The notes under the pieces are model-generated. The model searched no databases and was not told where the DNA came from. It was given only the letters and a program-made list of their open reading frames with translations. This document shows, piece after piece, positions 38,005 through 46,324 of a stretch of DNA of 64,000 nucleotides (positions within the stretch are counted from its first letter, which is position 1; every line of letters starts with the position of its first letter). A program made the translations under genes and the position numbers. The stretch is from assembly GCA_003712165.1 (NCBI GenBank), contig RHLH01000001.1, positions 434,001-498,000 of the forward strand, in the 5' to 3' direction. Source of the DNA: Phycisphaera sp. Its GTDB lineage: Bacteria; Planctomycetota; Phycisphaerae; Phycisphaerales; UBA1924.

Positions 38005-41000
38005 CTAGTTGTTCTTCGCAGCAATCAGTTCCTGCACACGCTCGAGGCGTTCTTTGTGCATCGGGCGATCGGGCTCGATCTTGGTGAGCGCATCGAGGTG
38101 CCGCTCCGCGTCGGTGTACTTGCCAGCGACGAGCGCCACCCGAGCCGCCAGCTCACGCTGGTCCGCGTCGTAGGGTGCGATGCTCACCGCGCGCTCGGCC
38201 TTGATGAACGCGAGCTCCTTTTCGCCCGATTCCGCGTACCGCTTGCCGAGAGCCGCGGCATAAGCGGGCGTGTACTGCGCACGAGCATCGAGAAACTCGA
38301 GATGCTCCGTCGCCTTCGCCTGCAATCCCGCGTCGTCCTGATTCAGGTAATACCTCGCGAGCAGGCGGTGCGGTTCCTCCGCGACGGGCACCATCCCCGC
38401 CCACTCCTGCAAGAGTTCTGCAGACTCCTCGTTCATCTCCCACTCGCCCGTGGTCATCAAGAGCCTGATCCCTGCTTCAACTGAGCGCGCCTCCTCGTTG
38501 TCGTCCGACAGGCCCCACGCAACGACTTTCTCCATCGCCCACTCTTTGAATTCGTCGAGAAACTGCTCGCTTGCTACGCCCAACTCGCTCGGCATCGCCT
38601 CGTCCTCGGAGCGTCCCTGTGCATACGCGTCCATGAGCTTGAGCGGGGCCTCGTTGCCGAATCGCTCGATCATGTACTCGTACATCAGGTGACCCTGCGC
38701 GTACGCCTGCTGCCGATCGGTCGGTGTTCTTGGGCGGGTGAACATGATGTTGATCGTGCTCATGTCGAAGAGCTCGTTCTGCTGCACTTTCAGCGCGAGC
38801 AACCGGCATGTCTGTTCGTCACGCGGCGCGTCCTCGAGATACTGAGCCGCGGCCTCGGTGAACCAGTGGGGGAGCCTGTTCTTTGTCCTGCTGAGTGTTA
38901 CGGTGTGCACGTACTCGTGCGCAATCACGCGGCGCCAGTCGTAGACACCAACCTTGTGCCCCGGGCCTTCACGCGGCACCTCCATCGCGATCACGGGACC
39001 GGTCGATGCCGCGATCGTGTGGATCTGAGGCATGCCCGCGATACGGACCGCGAACCACGCGTGGTTGGGCATCAGCTCGATGACGGTCTTCTGCGCAGGC
39101 ACATGGTCGATCCCGCCGTTGACGACTCCTGTGATCCGCTCGTGGGCTTTCTCTAGGGGCTCGAGCATCTCTCGCGCGAGGATTTCGTCGATGCCGGGCT
39201 TGTAGCGCACGATGAAGTGGTCGCTTTCAAACGTCTCGTAGCCGACGATTTCTTCGAGCAGTTCGAGGCTGTTGTTGGCACGCGCGTTAAATGGGTCAAG
39301 TTCCGCGACGCGGCGCAGGGCGGTGAGCGCGTTGAGGTCCCGGCCCGATTGCAACTCGAGCAGCCCGAGCAGGATCGCTGCCTCCGGTGAGTTGGGCTGG
39401 CGCCGCATCGCTTCTTCGAGAAACACCGCGGATTGGCTGTACTGGCGGCGCTCAGAGAGCGCCCATCCCGCGAGCAGGTAGCCACGCTCCGTGCCCGGGC
39501 TGATCTCGTCGAGCTGATCAAGAATCTCTCGCGCCCGGTCGAGTTCATACCGCGTCGCTTCTGCCGCGGCGTGCATCGCCCAGAGCTCCCGGTTGCGCGG
39601 TTCGAGCACGAGCGCGTCCTGCACAACCTCCACGGCGTCGTTCGGATCGTCCTGCCTGATCCTGGCCTTGGCGAGCACGAGTGCGCCGAGCGCCGAGCGG
39701 AGCATTCGGCCCGTCGCCGGCTCGACCCAGACGGGCATCTCGTTCATCGCGAGCTCATCAAGGCGGTCCGCGATCAGCTCGGCGCGCGGAAAGTCAAACG
39801 AGTCCACCGCGAGCATGCCGAGCAGGTGCCACGCCTCGGCGCACGCGGGGTTGAGTCTGAGCGTCTCGGTGAGCGCGTCGTGCGCAGAAGAGCGTTCGTC
39901 CTTGTCGTAGAGCAGCTGCGCCTCCGCGAGCTTCGCGGGCCAGTAGAGCCTGTCGAGTTCACCCGATGCGCGAGTGAGCAGATCCATGAGCGTGCGGAAG
40001 TCGGTGCCGTCGCTGCGCTCGGGGCCGACGAGCCTGGCGCGAGCAATGAGCGCCCGCACGCCGTCGGTCAGCACCGCCGCGTCCTCGATGCGCTCGCTGA
40101 CGAGAATATCCACGACTCTCTGCGACTGGTCCGCGGCATCGTCGTGCCTGCCGAGCGCTTCGTACGCCTGTGTGCGCAGAAGTAGCGCACGGATCGAATC
40201 GTCACCCTCGATGGTCTTCAATCCATCCTCGATATCACCCCGCTTGATCAGTGCTTCTGCACGCATGACGGCGGGCACTTCGTCATCGTCGAATATGTCG
40301 CTCGTGTACTCGCCCTTGATCAGCGCCGCAAGAGCAATCCGGTTCGGCGTGTCGAGGTCGTCACGCGTCCAGTGGCCGTGAAACACACGGAGGTCCTTCG
40401 CCTCCTCCTCGCTCGTGTACGGCGCGTCGATCAGTTGCTTGACCGCCGGGTGCAGGCCAAACTCAGGTTCTTGCCCGCCAGCGGTCCGCATCTCTGGCTG
40501 CGCAACGAGCCGAGCCAACACCGGCGCGTGCGGGTTGACGAGCCTTGGCGCATCACCCCGGTAGTGCTCCTCGTCGAAGTCCCAGCCCTCTGGAACCTCG
40601 GCATCAAATGCTTCCTCATTGATCGTCGCGTCTTCGTTGCGTTTCACATTCCAGAGTCGAACAATGACCTCGTCACCCGTCTTGTTGAGCGTCATGGCCA
40701 TACGGGGTTCAGGAGAGCCGTCCCGGTTTTTGTACCAGAGCCTGATCTCGTCGAAGTCGTCTTCCTCAATCCTGGCCTCGTTCGGCACAAGCACGAGCTG
40801 CGCACAGCCTTTCGTAAACGTCACGAGGTCATCGCGGTACTCGATGCCGTCGCTCGCCGGGACTTTCTCGGCGTCGTAGTTGGCGAGGATGTCCGCTTTC
40901 TTCTGTCCCAGCGGCAGGGGCAGGGGACCCTCACCGATCTTGAGCGGGTCAAACTTCGCGCCGGGTGGCGCGACCTCGCGGCGGAGCACGAGCTTCTCTT

Positions 41001-41364
41001 CGGGTATGCGCTCGGTCAGCCACCTGCCGTCGAACACGAACGTGCGCCCGTCCTGTTCGCGCCTGTCACCGATGGTGGTCCAGTCAAAGACAACCGCGAA
41101 CGCGCGCGTCTGCTCGCCCTCCTCGTTCTCGACGTTGAGAAACGAGACACTGCCCTCGCGCGTCTGCGTGTCGCCCGCCAACGCGTACTCACGCTCGTAG
41201 AGCAGGCTCGCCGAGAGCTTCTCGATATCACTGTCAGCGGTCTCGAGCGCATCGAGCAGCGCATCGAGCGACGCGAACCCGCCGTCGTCCGTGTCGTCTT
41301 GTGCGCGCACGGAGCCGGGTGTGATGATGAGTGCGATCAGAGCAGCTGCGATCCATCGCGTCAC
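38005..41364 (-). CDS. Large exported TPR protein with metallopeptidase (gluzincin-like) domain
   Basis: 1119 residues. A signal peptide (about 1-22) precedes an N-terminal segment (about 35-280) resembling outer-membrane lipoprotein carrier or sorting domains ('LDALLDALETADSDIEKLSASLLYERE' like LolA). Residues 290-700 form several tetratricopeptide repeats ('ACAEAWHLLGMLAVDSFDFPRAE', 'AILLGLLELQSGRDLNALTALRRVAELDPFNARANN'). Near 810 is a zinc-protease signature 'HEYVH' followed by 'LPHWFTEAAAQYLE', with Glu as probable third ligand, as in peptidase MA-like domains found in planctomycetes. More TPR-like helices close the protein. Function unknown; envelope assembly or protein processing is plausible. 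Confidence 0.75.
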   Translation of the reverse strand: MTRWIAAALIALIITPGSVRAQDDTDDGGFASLDALLDALETADSDIEKLSASLLYEREYALAGDTQTREGSVSFLNVENEEGEQTRAFAVVFDWTTIGDRREQDGRTFVFDGRWLTERIPEEKLVLRREVAPPGAKFDPLKIGEGPLPLPLGQKKADILANYDAEKVPASDGIEYRDDLVTFTKGCAQLVLVPNEARIEEDDFDEIRLWYKNRDGSPEPRMAMTLNKTGDEVIVRLWNVKRNEDATINEEAFDAEVPEGWDFDEEHYRGDAPRLVNPHAPVLARLVAQPEMRTAGGQEPEFGLHPAVKQLIDAPYTSEEEAKDLRVFHGHWTRDDLDTPNRIALAALIKGEYTSDIFDDDEVPAVMRAEALIKRGDIEDGLKTIEGDDSIRALLLRTQAYEALGRHDDAADQSQRVVDILVSERIEDAAVLTDGVRALIARARLVGPERSDGTDFRTLMDLLTRASGELDRLYWPAKLAEAQLLYDKDERSSAHDALTETLRLNPACAEAWHLLGMLAVDSFDFPRAELIADRLDELAMNEMPVWVEPATGRMLRSALGALVLAKARIRQDDPNDAVEVVQDALVLEPRNRELWAMHAAAEATRYELDRAREILDQLDEISPGTERGYLLAGWALSERRQYSQSAVFLEEAMRRQPNSPEAAILLGLLELQSGRDLNALTALRRVAELDPFNARANNSLELLEEIVGYETFESDHFIVRYKPGIDEILAREMLEPLEKAHERITGVVNGGIDHVPAQKTVIELMPNHAWFAVRIAGMPQIHTIAASTGPVIAMEVPREGPGHKVGVYDWRRVIAHEYVHTVTLSRTKNRLPHWFTEAAAQYLEDAPRDEQTCRLLALKVQQNELFDMSTINIMFTRPRTPTDRQQAYAQGHLMYEYMIERFGNEAPLKLMDAYAQGRSEDEAMPSELGVASEQFLDEFKEWAMEKVVAWGLSDDNEEARSVEAGIRLLMTTGEWEMNEESAELLQEWAGMVPVAEEPHRLLARYYLNQDDAGLQAKATEHLEFLDARAQYTPAYAAALGKRYAESGEKELAFIKAERAVSIAPYDADQRELAARVALVAGKYTDAERHLDALTKIEPDRPMHKERLERVQELIAAKNN

Positions 41365-41475
41365 GCGTTGACCTCCTGTGTCGTCCGGGAGGATGCTCCG
41401 ATGAGATCCGCCCCGCGAGCGTCATTGTCTCTGTTGTACCGTCCGCGTGCTCGCGGGGTTCTCTGACAGGGGTTT

Positions 41476-41970
41476 CTAGCCCCAGCCGGGCGATGGCCGG
41501 TCCCGGTCTGTCGTTTCTTCGGGACGGACGCCTCTGGATTCGAGGAAATCGCTCAGGATCGCCGCCGCAGCGAGCGAGTCGCGCTTCTCTTTCTTCTGCT
41601 TGTGGGTCATCCCGGTGCCGGCCATCTGCCAGTCGGCGTCCGCGCTGGTCAGCCGCTCGTCCTGCATGTGGATCGCACGCCCGGTCCGCAGCGCGAGCCG
41701 GTCGCCGAACGACCGCACGATCTTCGCCCTGGGACCTTCTGTCCCGTCCATGTTCAGCGGCAAGCCCATGATCAGTTCGCCCGGTTCCCGCTTGGGATCC
41801 TCGCCGAGCTGCTCGACCGCGACACGCGCGATGGCTTCGAGCAGCGCCGACCCCTGGCCGTGCGCGATCTGGACCTCGATCATCCCGATCGGCGTTACGA
41901 TCGCCGTGGCGCTGTTGCCGAGGGCAAGCCCTGTCCGTTTATCCCCGAGATCGATCGCTAAATACCTGAT
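41476..41970 (-). CDS. ruvX: RuvX/YqgF Holliday-junction resolvase-like protein with apparent ATC start
   Basis: 164 residues if translation begins at the ATC at 41970-41968. This gives 'RYLAIDLGDKRTGLALG', the canonical N-terminus with catalytic Asp7; 'GLPLNMDGTEGPRA' and 'DERLTSADA' and the C-terminal 'KRDSLAAAAIL' complete the RNase H-like family pattern. Between the in-frame TGA overlapping the upstream gene's end and Met30 there is no ATG, GTG, TTG or CTG; an ATA four codons before the ATC is the other option. Starting at ATG 41883 would delete Asp7 and the first two strands. Role: rRNA/pre-16S processing or DNA repair nuclease. It follows the guanylyltransferase by 37 bp. Confidence 0.8.
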   Translation of the reverse strand: MRYLAIDLGDKRTGLALGNSATAIVTPIGMIEVQIAHGQGSALLEAIARVAVEQLGEDPKREPGELIMGLPLNMDGTEGPRAKIVRSFGDRLALRTGRAIHMQDERLTSADADWQMAGTGMTHKQKKEKRDSLAAAAILSDFLESRGVRPEETTDRDRPSPGWG

Positions 41971-42007
41971 ACCACAGGGTATCCGGAGCGAGAACCTTGT
42001 GCGGCCG

Positions 42008-43132
42008 TTATTTCAGCTCGCTTGGCAGCTGCTCTCGGATGTCCTTGAGTTGCTGCGCCTTCTCTGCGGGCATCACGAGTGTCGCCCGTTCGGTGTGCAC
42101 GACCACCAATCCCTCGCAGCCGACGAGCGCCACAGCGTGGCCCTCCACCGTGTTGAACACGCTCGATTGCGACGAGGCGTCGAAGTACGTCGCGCCCTCG
42201 CCTGTGCTGCGGTTTCCCGCGTTGTCGGGTGTAATCGTCTCGAAAAAGCTGGGCCAGCTGCCAACGTCCTTCCATTTGACGTCCATCTCGACCGTGCACA
42301 CGCGGATCGCCGGGTCCGCCGAGGCGGGCTCCATGATCGCGTAGTCGACGCTCGTCTTGGCAAGCTCCGGGTACACCTCGTTCAGGACGCGCTGCTGGTC
42401 GTCGGTTCCCCAGACCTCCTGGATCTTCATCAGCCCCTCGTGGCACTCGGGCTTGTATCTGGAAAGGCAATCGAGAACGGTCTGTGCGTGATACACGAAC
42501 ATGCCCGAGTTCCACCCGAAGTGGCCGCTCTCGACATACGCCTGCGCCATGTGCAACGGGGGCTTCTCGACAAACTTCGAAACGGTGAACGCGAGCTGCA
42601 CGCCGTCCAGGCGCGCCGAATCGAGTGTGTCGATCGCCGAGCCCCGCTCGACATACCCAAACCCGGTCGCCGGGAACGTGGGCTTGATCGAGAACGTCAC
42701 CATGCGCGACGAGTCCTGCTCGACGAGCTCGAACCCGAGGCGGAGCCTGTCCTGGAAGACGTCGTTTGGCTGGATCAGGTGGTCGGCGGTCAGCACAGCG
42801 AACACCGCGTCCTTGTCCTGCTTGGCGAGCACCGCGGCGGTAAACCCGACGGCGTTGACCGTGTCGCGGGGCATGGGCTCGCCCAGGATCTGCGCATCAC
42901 CGAACTCGGGAAGCACTTCTTTGATCTGCTCGCGGTAACGCTCGCCCGTGCAGATGTACCGCTGGTCACTCTCGACGAGCCCGTCGAGGCGCGTGGCTGC
43001 GAGTTCGAGCAGAGACCTGTTCCTGCCCGAATCATCAGGTATGAATTCGATGAGCTGCTTGGGCTGTCCGTCCCTGCTGACGGGCCAGAGCCTCGTGCCC
43101 GAGCCGCCTGCCATGATCATCGCGTAACGCAT
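42008..43132 (-). CDS. Mannose-1-phosphate guanylyltransferase
   Basis: 374 residues, the shorter class without the isomerase domain. 'MIMAGGSGTRLWPVSRDGQPKQL' (part) is the nucleotide-binding signature of NDP-sugar pyrophosphorylases, 'NAVGFTAAVLAKQD' and 'FVEKPPLHMAQAYV' confirm ManC/RfbM type. It makes GDP-mannose for exopolysaccharide or glycan. It lies between ruvA and ruvX, 21 bp after ruvA; the next gene on the other strand is a sugar-nucleotide dehydratase-like gene, which fits a surface-polysaccharide theme. Confidence 0.92.
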   Translation of the reverse strand: MRYAMIMAGGSGTRLWPVSRDGQPKQLIEFIPDDSGRNRSLLELAATRLDGLVESDQRYICTGERYREQIKEVLPEFGDAQILGEPMPRDTVNAVGFTAAVLAKQDKDAVFAVLTADHLIQPNDVFQDRLRLGFELVEQDSSRMVTFSIKPTFPATGFGYVERGSAIDTLDSARLDGVQLAFTVSKFVEKPPLHMAQAYVESGHFGWNSGMFVYHAQTVLDCLSRYKPECHEGLMKIQEVWGTDDQQRVLNEVYPELAKTSVDYAIMEPASADPAIRVCTVEMDVKWKDVGSWPSFFETITPDNAGNRSTGEGATYFDASSQSSVFNTVEGHAVALVGCEGLVVVHTERATLVMPAEKAQQLKDIREQLPSELK

Positions 43133-43153
43133 CGAGAGTCCTTGCTTAGGGCG

Positions 43154-43804
43154 TTAGCCTCTGCCGACCTGGTAAGCCGCCTTGATGAGTTCATCGGAAC
43201 TCGAGGGCTTGGGCTCCATCGCCAGCGCCCGACGGATCATCTGCTCCGCATCGGTCGGAGTCTCGCCGAGCGCCAAGAGCGCCGCGTGCGCTTTCTTGGC
43301 CTCCCCGTCGAGGGTGCCGCCCATGGCACGCGATCCCGCCTCGGCGAGCGCCCGGTCGAGATCATCCGTTGACAGGTATTTCTCGACCTTCCCCGAGAGC
43401 TCGGCGACGACGGTTTCCGCCAGCCGCTTGCCGATCTCGGGCAGCTTGGTGAGCGTTTTCGTGTCGTGCGCCGCGATCGCTCGAGCAATCTCCGCGGGCT
43501 CGGCGGCCATCGCACGGAGCGCCTTGCGCGATCCGACACCCTTGACCGTCGTGAATAGCATGAAGAACGCCCGCTCGGTCGGCGACCCGAATCCGATCAG
43601 CCGGGGCGTAAACGTCGCCCCCTGATTCTGGGATTCCAAGATCAGGTGGGTGTGCAGGCGGATCTCCTGACCCACCGAGCCGGCCAGGCGTTCAGCGAGG
43701 TAGGCGGGCAGCAGCGCGGCGTACGCGAGCGGGGACCCCTCCGGGACCAGCACCGCTTCGGCGCCCTCGATGCTCTCAAGTCGGCCTGTCAGGCGATCAA
43801 TCAT
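43154..43804 (-). CDS. ruvA: Holliday junction DNA helicase subunit RuvA
   Basis: 216 residues. N-terminal OB-fold ('MIDRLTGRLESIEGAEAVL'), the HhH domain ('LFTTVKGVGSRKALRAM' and 'LTKLPEIGKRLAETVVAEL') and a C-terminal three-helix domain ('EAKKAHAALLALGETPTDAEQMI') are in normal order. RuvA targets RuvB to Holliday junctions. ruvB and ruvC are not in the window, so the usual ruvCAB unit is split. It is divergent from the CapD-type gene. Confidence 0.95.
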   Translation of the reverse strand: MIDRLTGRLESIEGAEAVLVPEGSPLAYAALLPAYLAERLAGSVGQEIRLHTHLILESQNQGATFTPRLIGFGSPTERAFFMLFTTVKGVGSRKALRAMAAEPAEIARAIAAHDTKTLTKLPEIGKRLAETVVAELSGKVEKYLSTDDLDRALAEAGSRAMGGTLDGEAKKAHAALLALGETPTDAEQMIRRALAMEPKPSSSDELIKAAYQVGRG

Positions 43805-43933
43805 CCCATCAGCGTAGTCCGATCCCGGGAGCCGGTGGGTTCTCGCGCCAGCCGGCTCAGGTTGCCACTGTTACAAGCCGATAACTCTGTGAGCGAGGGG
43901 GCACATCCCCGAATCCACGGAGCAGAGCGGACC

Positions 43934-45400
43934 ATGGCCAGACCCAGCACCATCCTCGTCGGGACGTTTGAGACGATCACGGAGATCAGGGCCGCCCTGC
44001 AGAACCCGGGAGAGGTGCTCGGTTGCGTCTCGCTCGACGCCCCGCCCAAGGGCATACCTGTGCTCGCCAAGCCCACCAAGCTTAAGAAGCTCGCCGGTCG
44101 CGATATCCGCAAGGCGTTCGTGAGCATCCCCGCCGAGCAAGACACGGGCAAGATCCAGCCCGAGCTCGAGTCGATGGGGATCAAAGTAGTCAACCTCACA
44201 CCGATCGGTGATCAACTAAGCGCCGCCGCCGCGGCTGCGAGCATCAAAATCCCAAGCGCGGGAGTGAACCTCGACATCTCATCACTCATCGGACGCACGC
44301 CTCACCCGATCGACACCGACGCGGTGGACACACTCATCCGCGGCAAGCGCGTACTTGTCACGGGCGCGGGCGGTTCGATCGGATCCGAGATCGCATCGAT
44401 CGCCGCCAGCTACAACCCGTCGCAGATCATCCTCATGGAGCGCGCAGAGAACGCGCTGTTTGAGATCGACCGCCGAATCCGCGAGGAGTTCCCGGGTGTC
44501 GAGCGTCTGGCGGTGCTGCACGACGTGGTCGACGCGGAAGGAACCCGGGCGCACCTGAACGAGCTGAAGCCCGACATCGTGTTCCACGCCGCGGCTCACA
44601 AGCACGTACCGCTCATGGAAGACCACCCCGCGCACGCGGTGACCAACAACCTTTTCGGGACCAAGTCGATCGCCGACGCGTCGATCACCGCTGGTGTCGA
44701 GCGGTTCGTTCTGATCTCAAGCGACAAAGCCGTGAACCCGTCGAGCGTGATGGGCGCAACCAAGCGGCTCGCCGAGCGCTACATCCAGGGTGTGCAGCGA
44801 CAGAAGCAAGCAACGACGAAGTTCAGCATGGTCCGCTTCGGGAACGTGCTGGGTTCCGCGTGCAGCGTGCTGCCCATCTGGGCAAGCCAGCTCGCGCAGG
44901 GCAGGCAGATCACAGTGACCGACGAGCGCATGACGCGCTACTTCATGACGATCCCCGAAGCCGCGACGCTGGTGATCCAGTCCGCCGCGCTCCCTCACGA
45001 CGGCAAGCGCGCGCCTGTGTTCGTTCTCGACATGGGCGAGCCTGTGAAGATCCTCGAGCTCGCCAGGCGATTCTGCGCAAGCCACGGCATACCCGAGGGC
45101 AAGGAACCGATTGTGCTCACGGGCGCGCGCCCAGGAGAGAAGCTGTACGAAGAACTCGCTTACGACGCCGAGCAGCTCGCGCCGACTGTGTTCGTGGGCA
45201 TCAACACGTGGGCCGGTCATCTGCCCGACGACTTTGATCTGAAGGCGCTCGTGGAGGATCTTGGAGCGGTCCGCGCGAGCAGGGACCGTGAGGCCGTGAT
45301 CGGTGCGATCCGCGCGCACGTGCCGGAGATGTCATCCAAGCAGGCGGTGGTTACGGAGTTCAAGAGCCGCGAATCAGCAGCGAGCGTGAGTGCCGCGTAG
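43934..45400 (+). CDS. CapD/FlaA1-type nucleoside-diphosphate-sugar dehydratase/epimerase
   Basis: 488 residues. 'RVLVTGAGGSIGSEIASIA' (NAD-binding GxxGSIGSE) at about 138 and 'SSDKAVNPSSVMGATKRLAERY' are signatures of the CapD/FlaA1/WbpM extended SDR family, where Met replaces the usual catalytic Tyr as in the whole family. 'HAAAHKHVPLMEDHP' is also diagnostic. The N-terminal 130 residues form a cytoplasmic ligand-binding-like domain; the four membrane helices of WbpM are missing. Product is probably a UDP-N-acetyl-hexosamine 4-keto derivative for polysaccharide. Start ATG at 43934, where the conserved sequence 'STILVGTFETITEI' begins. Confidence 0.88.
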   Translation: MARPSTILVGTFETITEIRAALQNPGEVLGCVSLDAPPKGIPVLAKPTKLKKLAGRDIRKAFVSIPAEQDTGKIQPELESMGIKVVNLTPIGDQLSAAAAAASIKIPSAGVNLDISSLIGRTPHPIDTDAVDTLIRGKRVLVTGAGGSIGSEIASIAASYNPSQIILMERAENALFEIDRRIREEFPGVERLAVLHDVVDAEGTRAHLNELKPDIVFHAAAHKHVPLMEDHPAHAVTNNLFGTKSIADASITAGVERFVLISSDKAVNPSSVMGATKRLAERYIQGVQRQKQATTKFSMVRFGNVLGSACSVLPIWASQLAQGRQITVTDERMTRYFMTIPEAATLVIQSAALPHDGKRAPVFVLDMGEPVKILELARRFCASHGIPEGKEPIVLTGARPGEKLYEELAYDAEQLAPTVFVGINTWAGHLPDDFDLKALVEDLGAVRASRDREAVIGAIRAHVPEMSSKQAVVTEFKSRESAASVSAA

Positions 45401-45421
45401 ACTGCGCCGATGGAGCAAGCC

Positions 45422-45706
45422 ATGACCCAGAGGGCCAAGATCCTGTCCGAGACCGCCGACGCCCGCGCCGATGCCGAGCGCCTGCTGGCCGGCCTGATCG
45501 ACGCCCGCTCGCGGTCTGAGAAGAGGCTCGCAGAGCTCAACCGCGCCGACATCCTTAAGAGTCTGACCGGCAAGAGCGCTCTCGACAACGCGATCACAAG
45601 CACCCAGCGGATGATCGACTCGCTCGACCGCGTGCTGGGAGAGCTCCGCGAGCAGCTCACCCCCGAAGAGCTCGCTCTGATCGACGAGATCGAGAAGTCG
45701 GACTGA
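45422..45706 (+). CDS. Hypothetical small helical protein
   Basis: 94 residues, almost entirely predicted alpha-helix with a heptad-like pattern: 'AKILSETADARADAERLLAGLIDARSRSEKRLAEL' early and 'RMIDSLDRVLGELREQLTPEELALIDEIEKSD' late. GGAG stands 6 bases before ATG 45422 (an in-frame ATG at 45410 is less well placed). I do not recognise the family. It follows the CapD-type gene by 21 bp on the same strand and precedes dut by 37 bp, so it could be part of one transcript. Confidence 0.72.
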   Translation: MTQRAKILSETADARADAERLLAGLIDARSRSEKRLAELNRADILKSLTGKSALDNAITSTQRMIDSLDRVLGELREQLTPEELALIDEIEKSD

Positions 45707-45743
45707 GCGCATCTCTGACCGCAAGACCTGCTACGCTCGGGTC

Positions 45744-46229
45744 ATGCAGATCCAGGACATTCTTTTCAAACGACTCGACGACAACGCTGTGCTCCCCGCT
45801 CGGCACTCCGAGCACGCAGCGGGGCTCGATCTCTCTGTCTGCCTGCCCAGAGGCGAGTTCGCGAGCGAGGAGGTCGTCATCGACCCCATCCACAAGGGCG
45901 GCTCGATACTCAAGCTGCCCTGCGGCTTCGCCTGCGCGATCCCGGTCGGCTATGAAGGGCAGGTCCGCCCTCGCTCGGGCCTTGCGACCAAGCACGGGGT
46001 CACCATCCCAAACTCGCCCGGCACAGTGGACAGCGATTACCGAGGTGAGATGTTCGTTGCGATGATCAACCTCGGCAACGAGCCCTTCACCATCCGTCAC
46101 GGCGACCGTGTCGCCCAGCTCGTCATCGCGCCGCTGGCACACATCCGCACCCACGAAGTCGACGAGCTCGAGTCGACCAAGCGAGGCGAAGGCGGCTTCG
46201 GGTCCACGAACCTGCAGCACATCCGCTAG
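45744..46229 (+). CDS. dut: Deoxyuridine 5'-triphosphate nucleotidohydrolase
   Basis: 161 residues. It hydrolyses dUTP to dUMP, preventing uracil incorporation. Family motifs are in order: 'HAAGLDLSVCLP' (motif I), 'VRPRSGLATKHGVTIPNSPGTVDSDYRGE' (motifs II and III, in parts), 'GDRVAQLVI' (motif IV) and 'TKRGEGGFGSTN' (motif V, the flexible C-terminal lid). A homotrimer is expected. It ends about 30 bp before the bidirectional hairpin shared with the S1-domain gene. Confidence 0.95.
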   Translation: MQIQDILFKRLDDNAVLPARHSEHAAGLDLSVCLPRGEFASEEVVIDPIHKGGSILKLPCGFACAIPVGYEGQVRPRSGLATKHGVTIPNSPGTVDSDYRGEMFVAMINLGNEPFTIRHGDRVAQLVIAPLAHIRTHEVDELESTKRGEGGFGSTNLQHIR

Positions 46230-46261
46230 AACACTGCGCCCAGGCGCACGAGCGGATAAGA

Positions 46262-46296
46262 AAGCAGCGTTGCACCCGAAAAGTACAACGCTGCTT
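46262..46296. terminator. Bidirectional terminator-like hairpin between dut and S1 gene
   Basis: An 11-bp perfect inverted repeat (46262-46272 with 46286-46296) with a 13-base loop, lying between the convergent dut and S1-domain genes. No long T run follows on either strand, so termination efficiency is uncertain. Confidence 0.6.
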
Positions 46297-46324
46297 GTGA
46301 TCAACGAGTGTTGTGCCTGATCGG

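Noticed and set aside
41476..41883. ruvX starting at the ATG at 41883
   Set aside because: This would remove the first 29 residues including the catalytic Asp7 and first strands; the upstream frame encodes the conserved N-terminus perfectly.
46262..46296. Insertion-sequence or attachment site at the 11-bp inverted repeat
   Set aside because: It lies between convergent gene ends and has no transposase, target duplication or integrase nearby; terminator is the simpler explanation.
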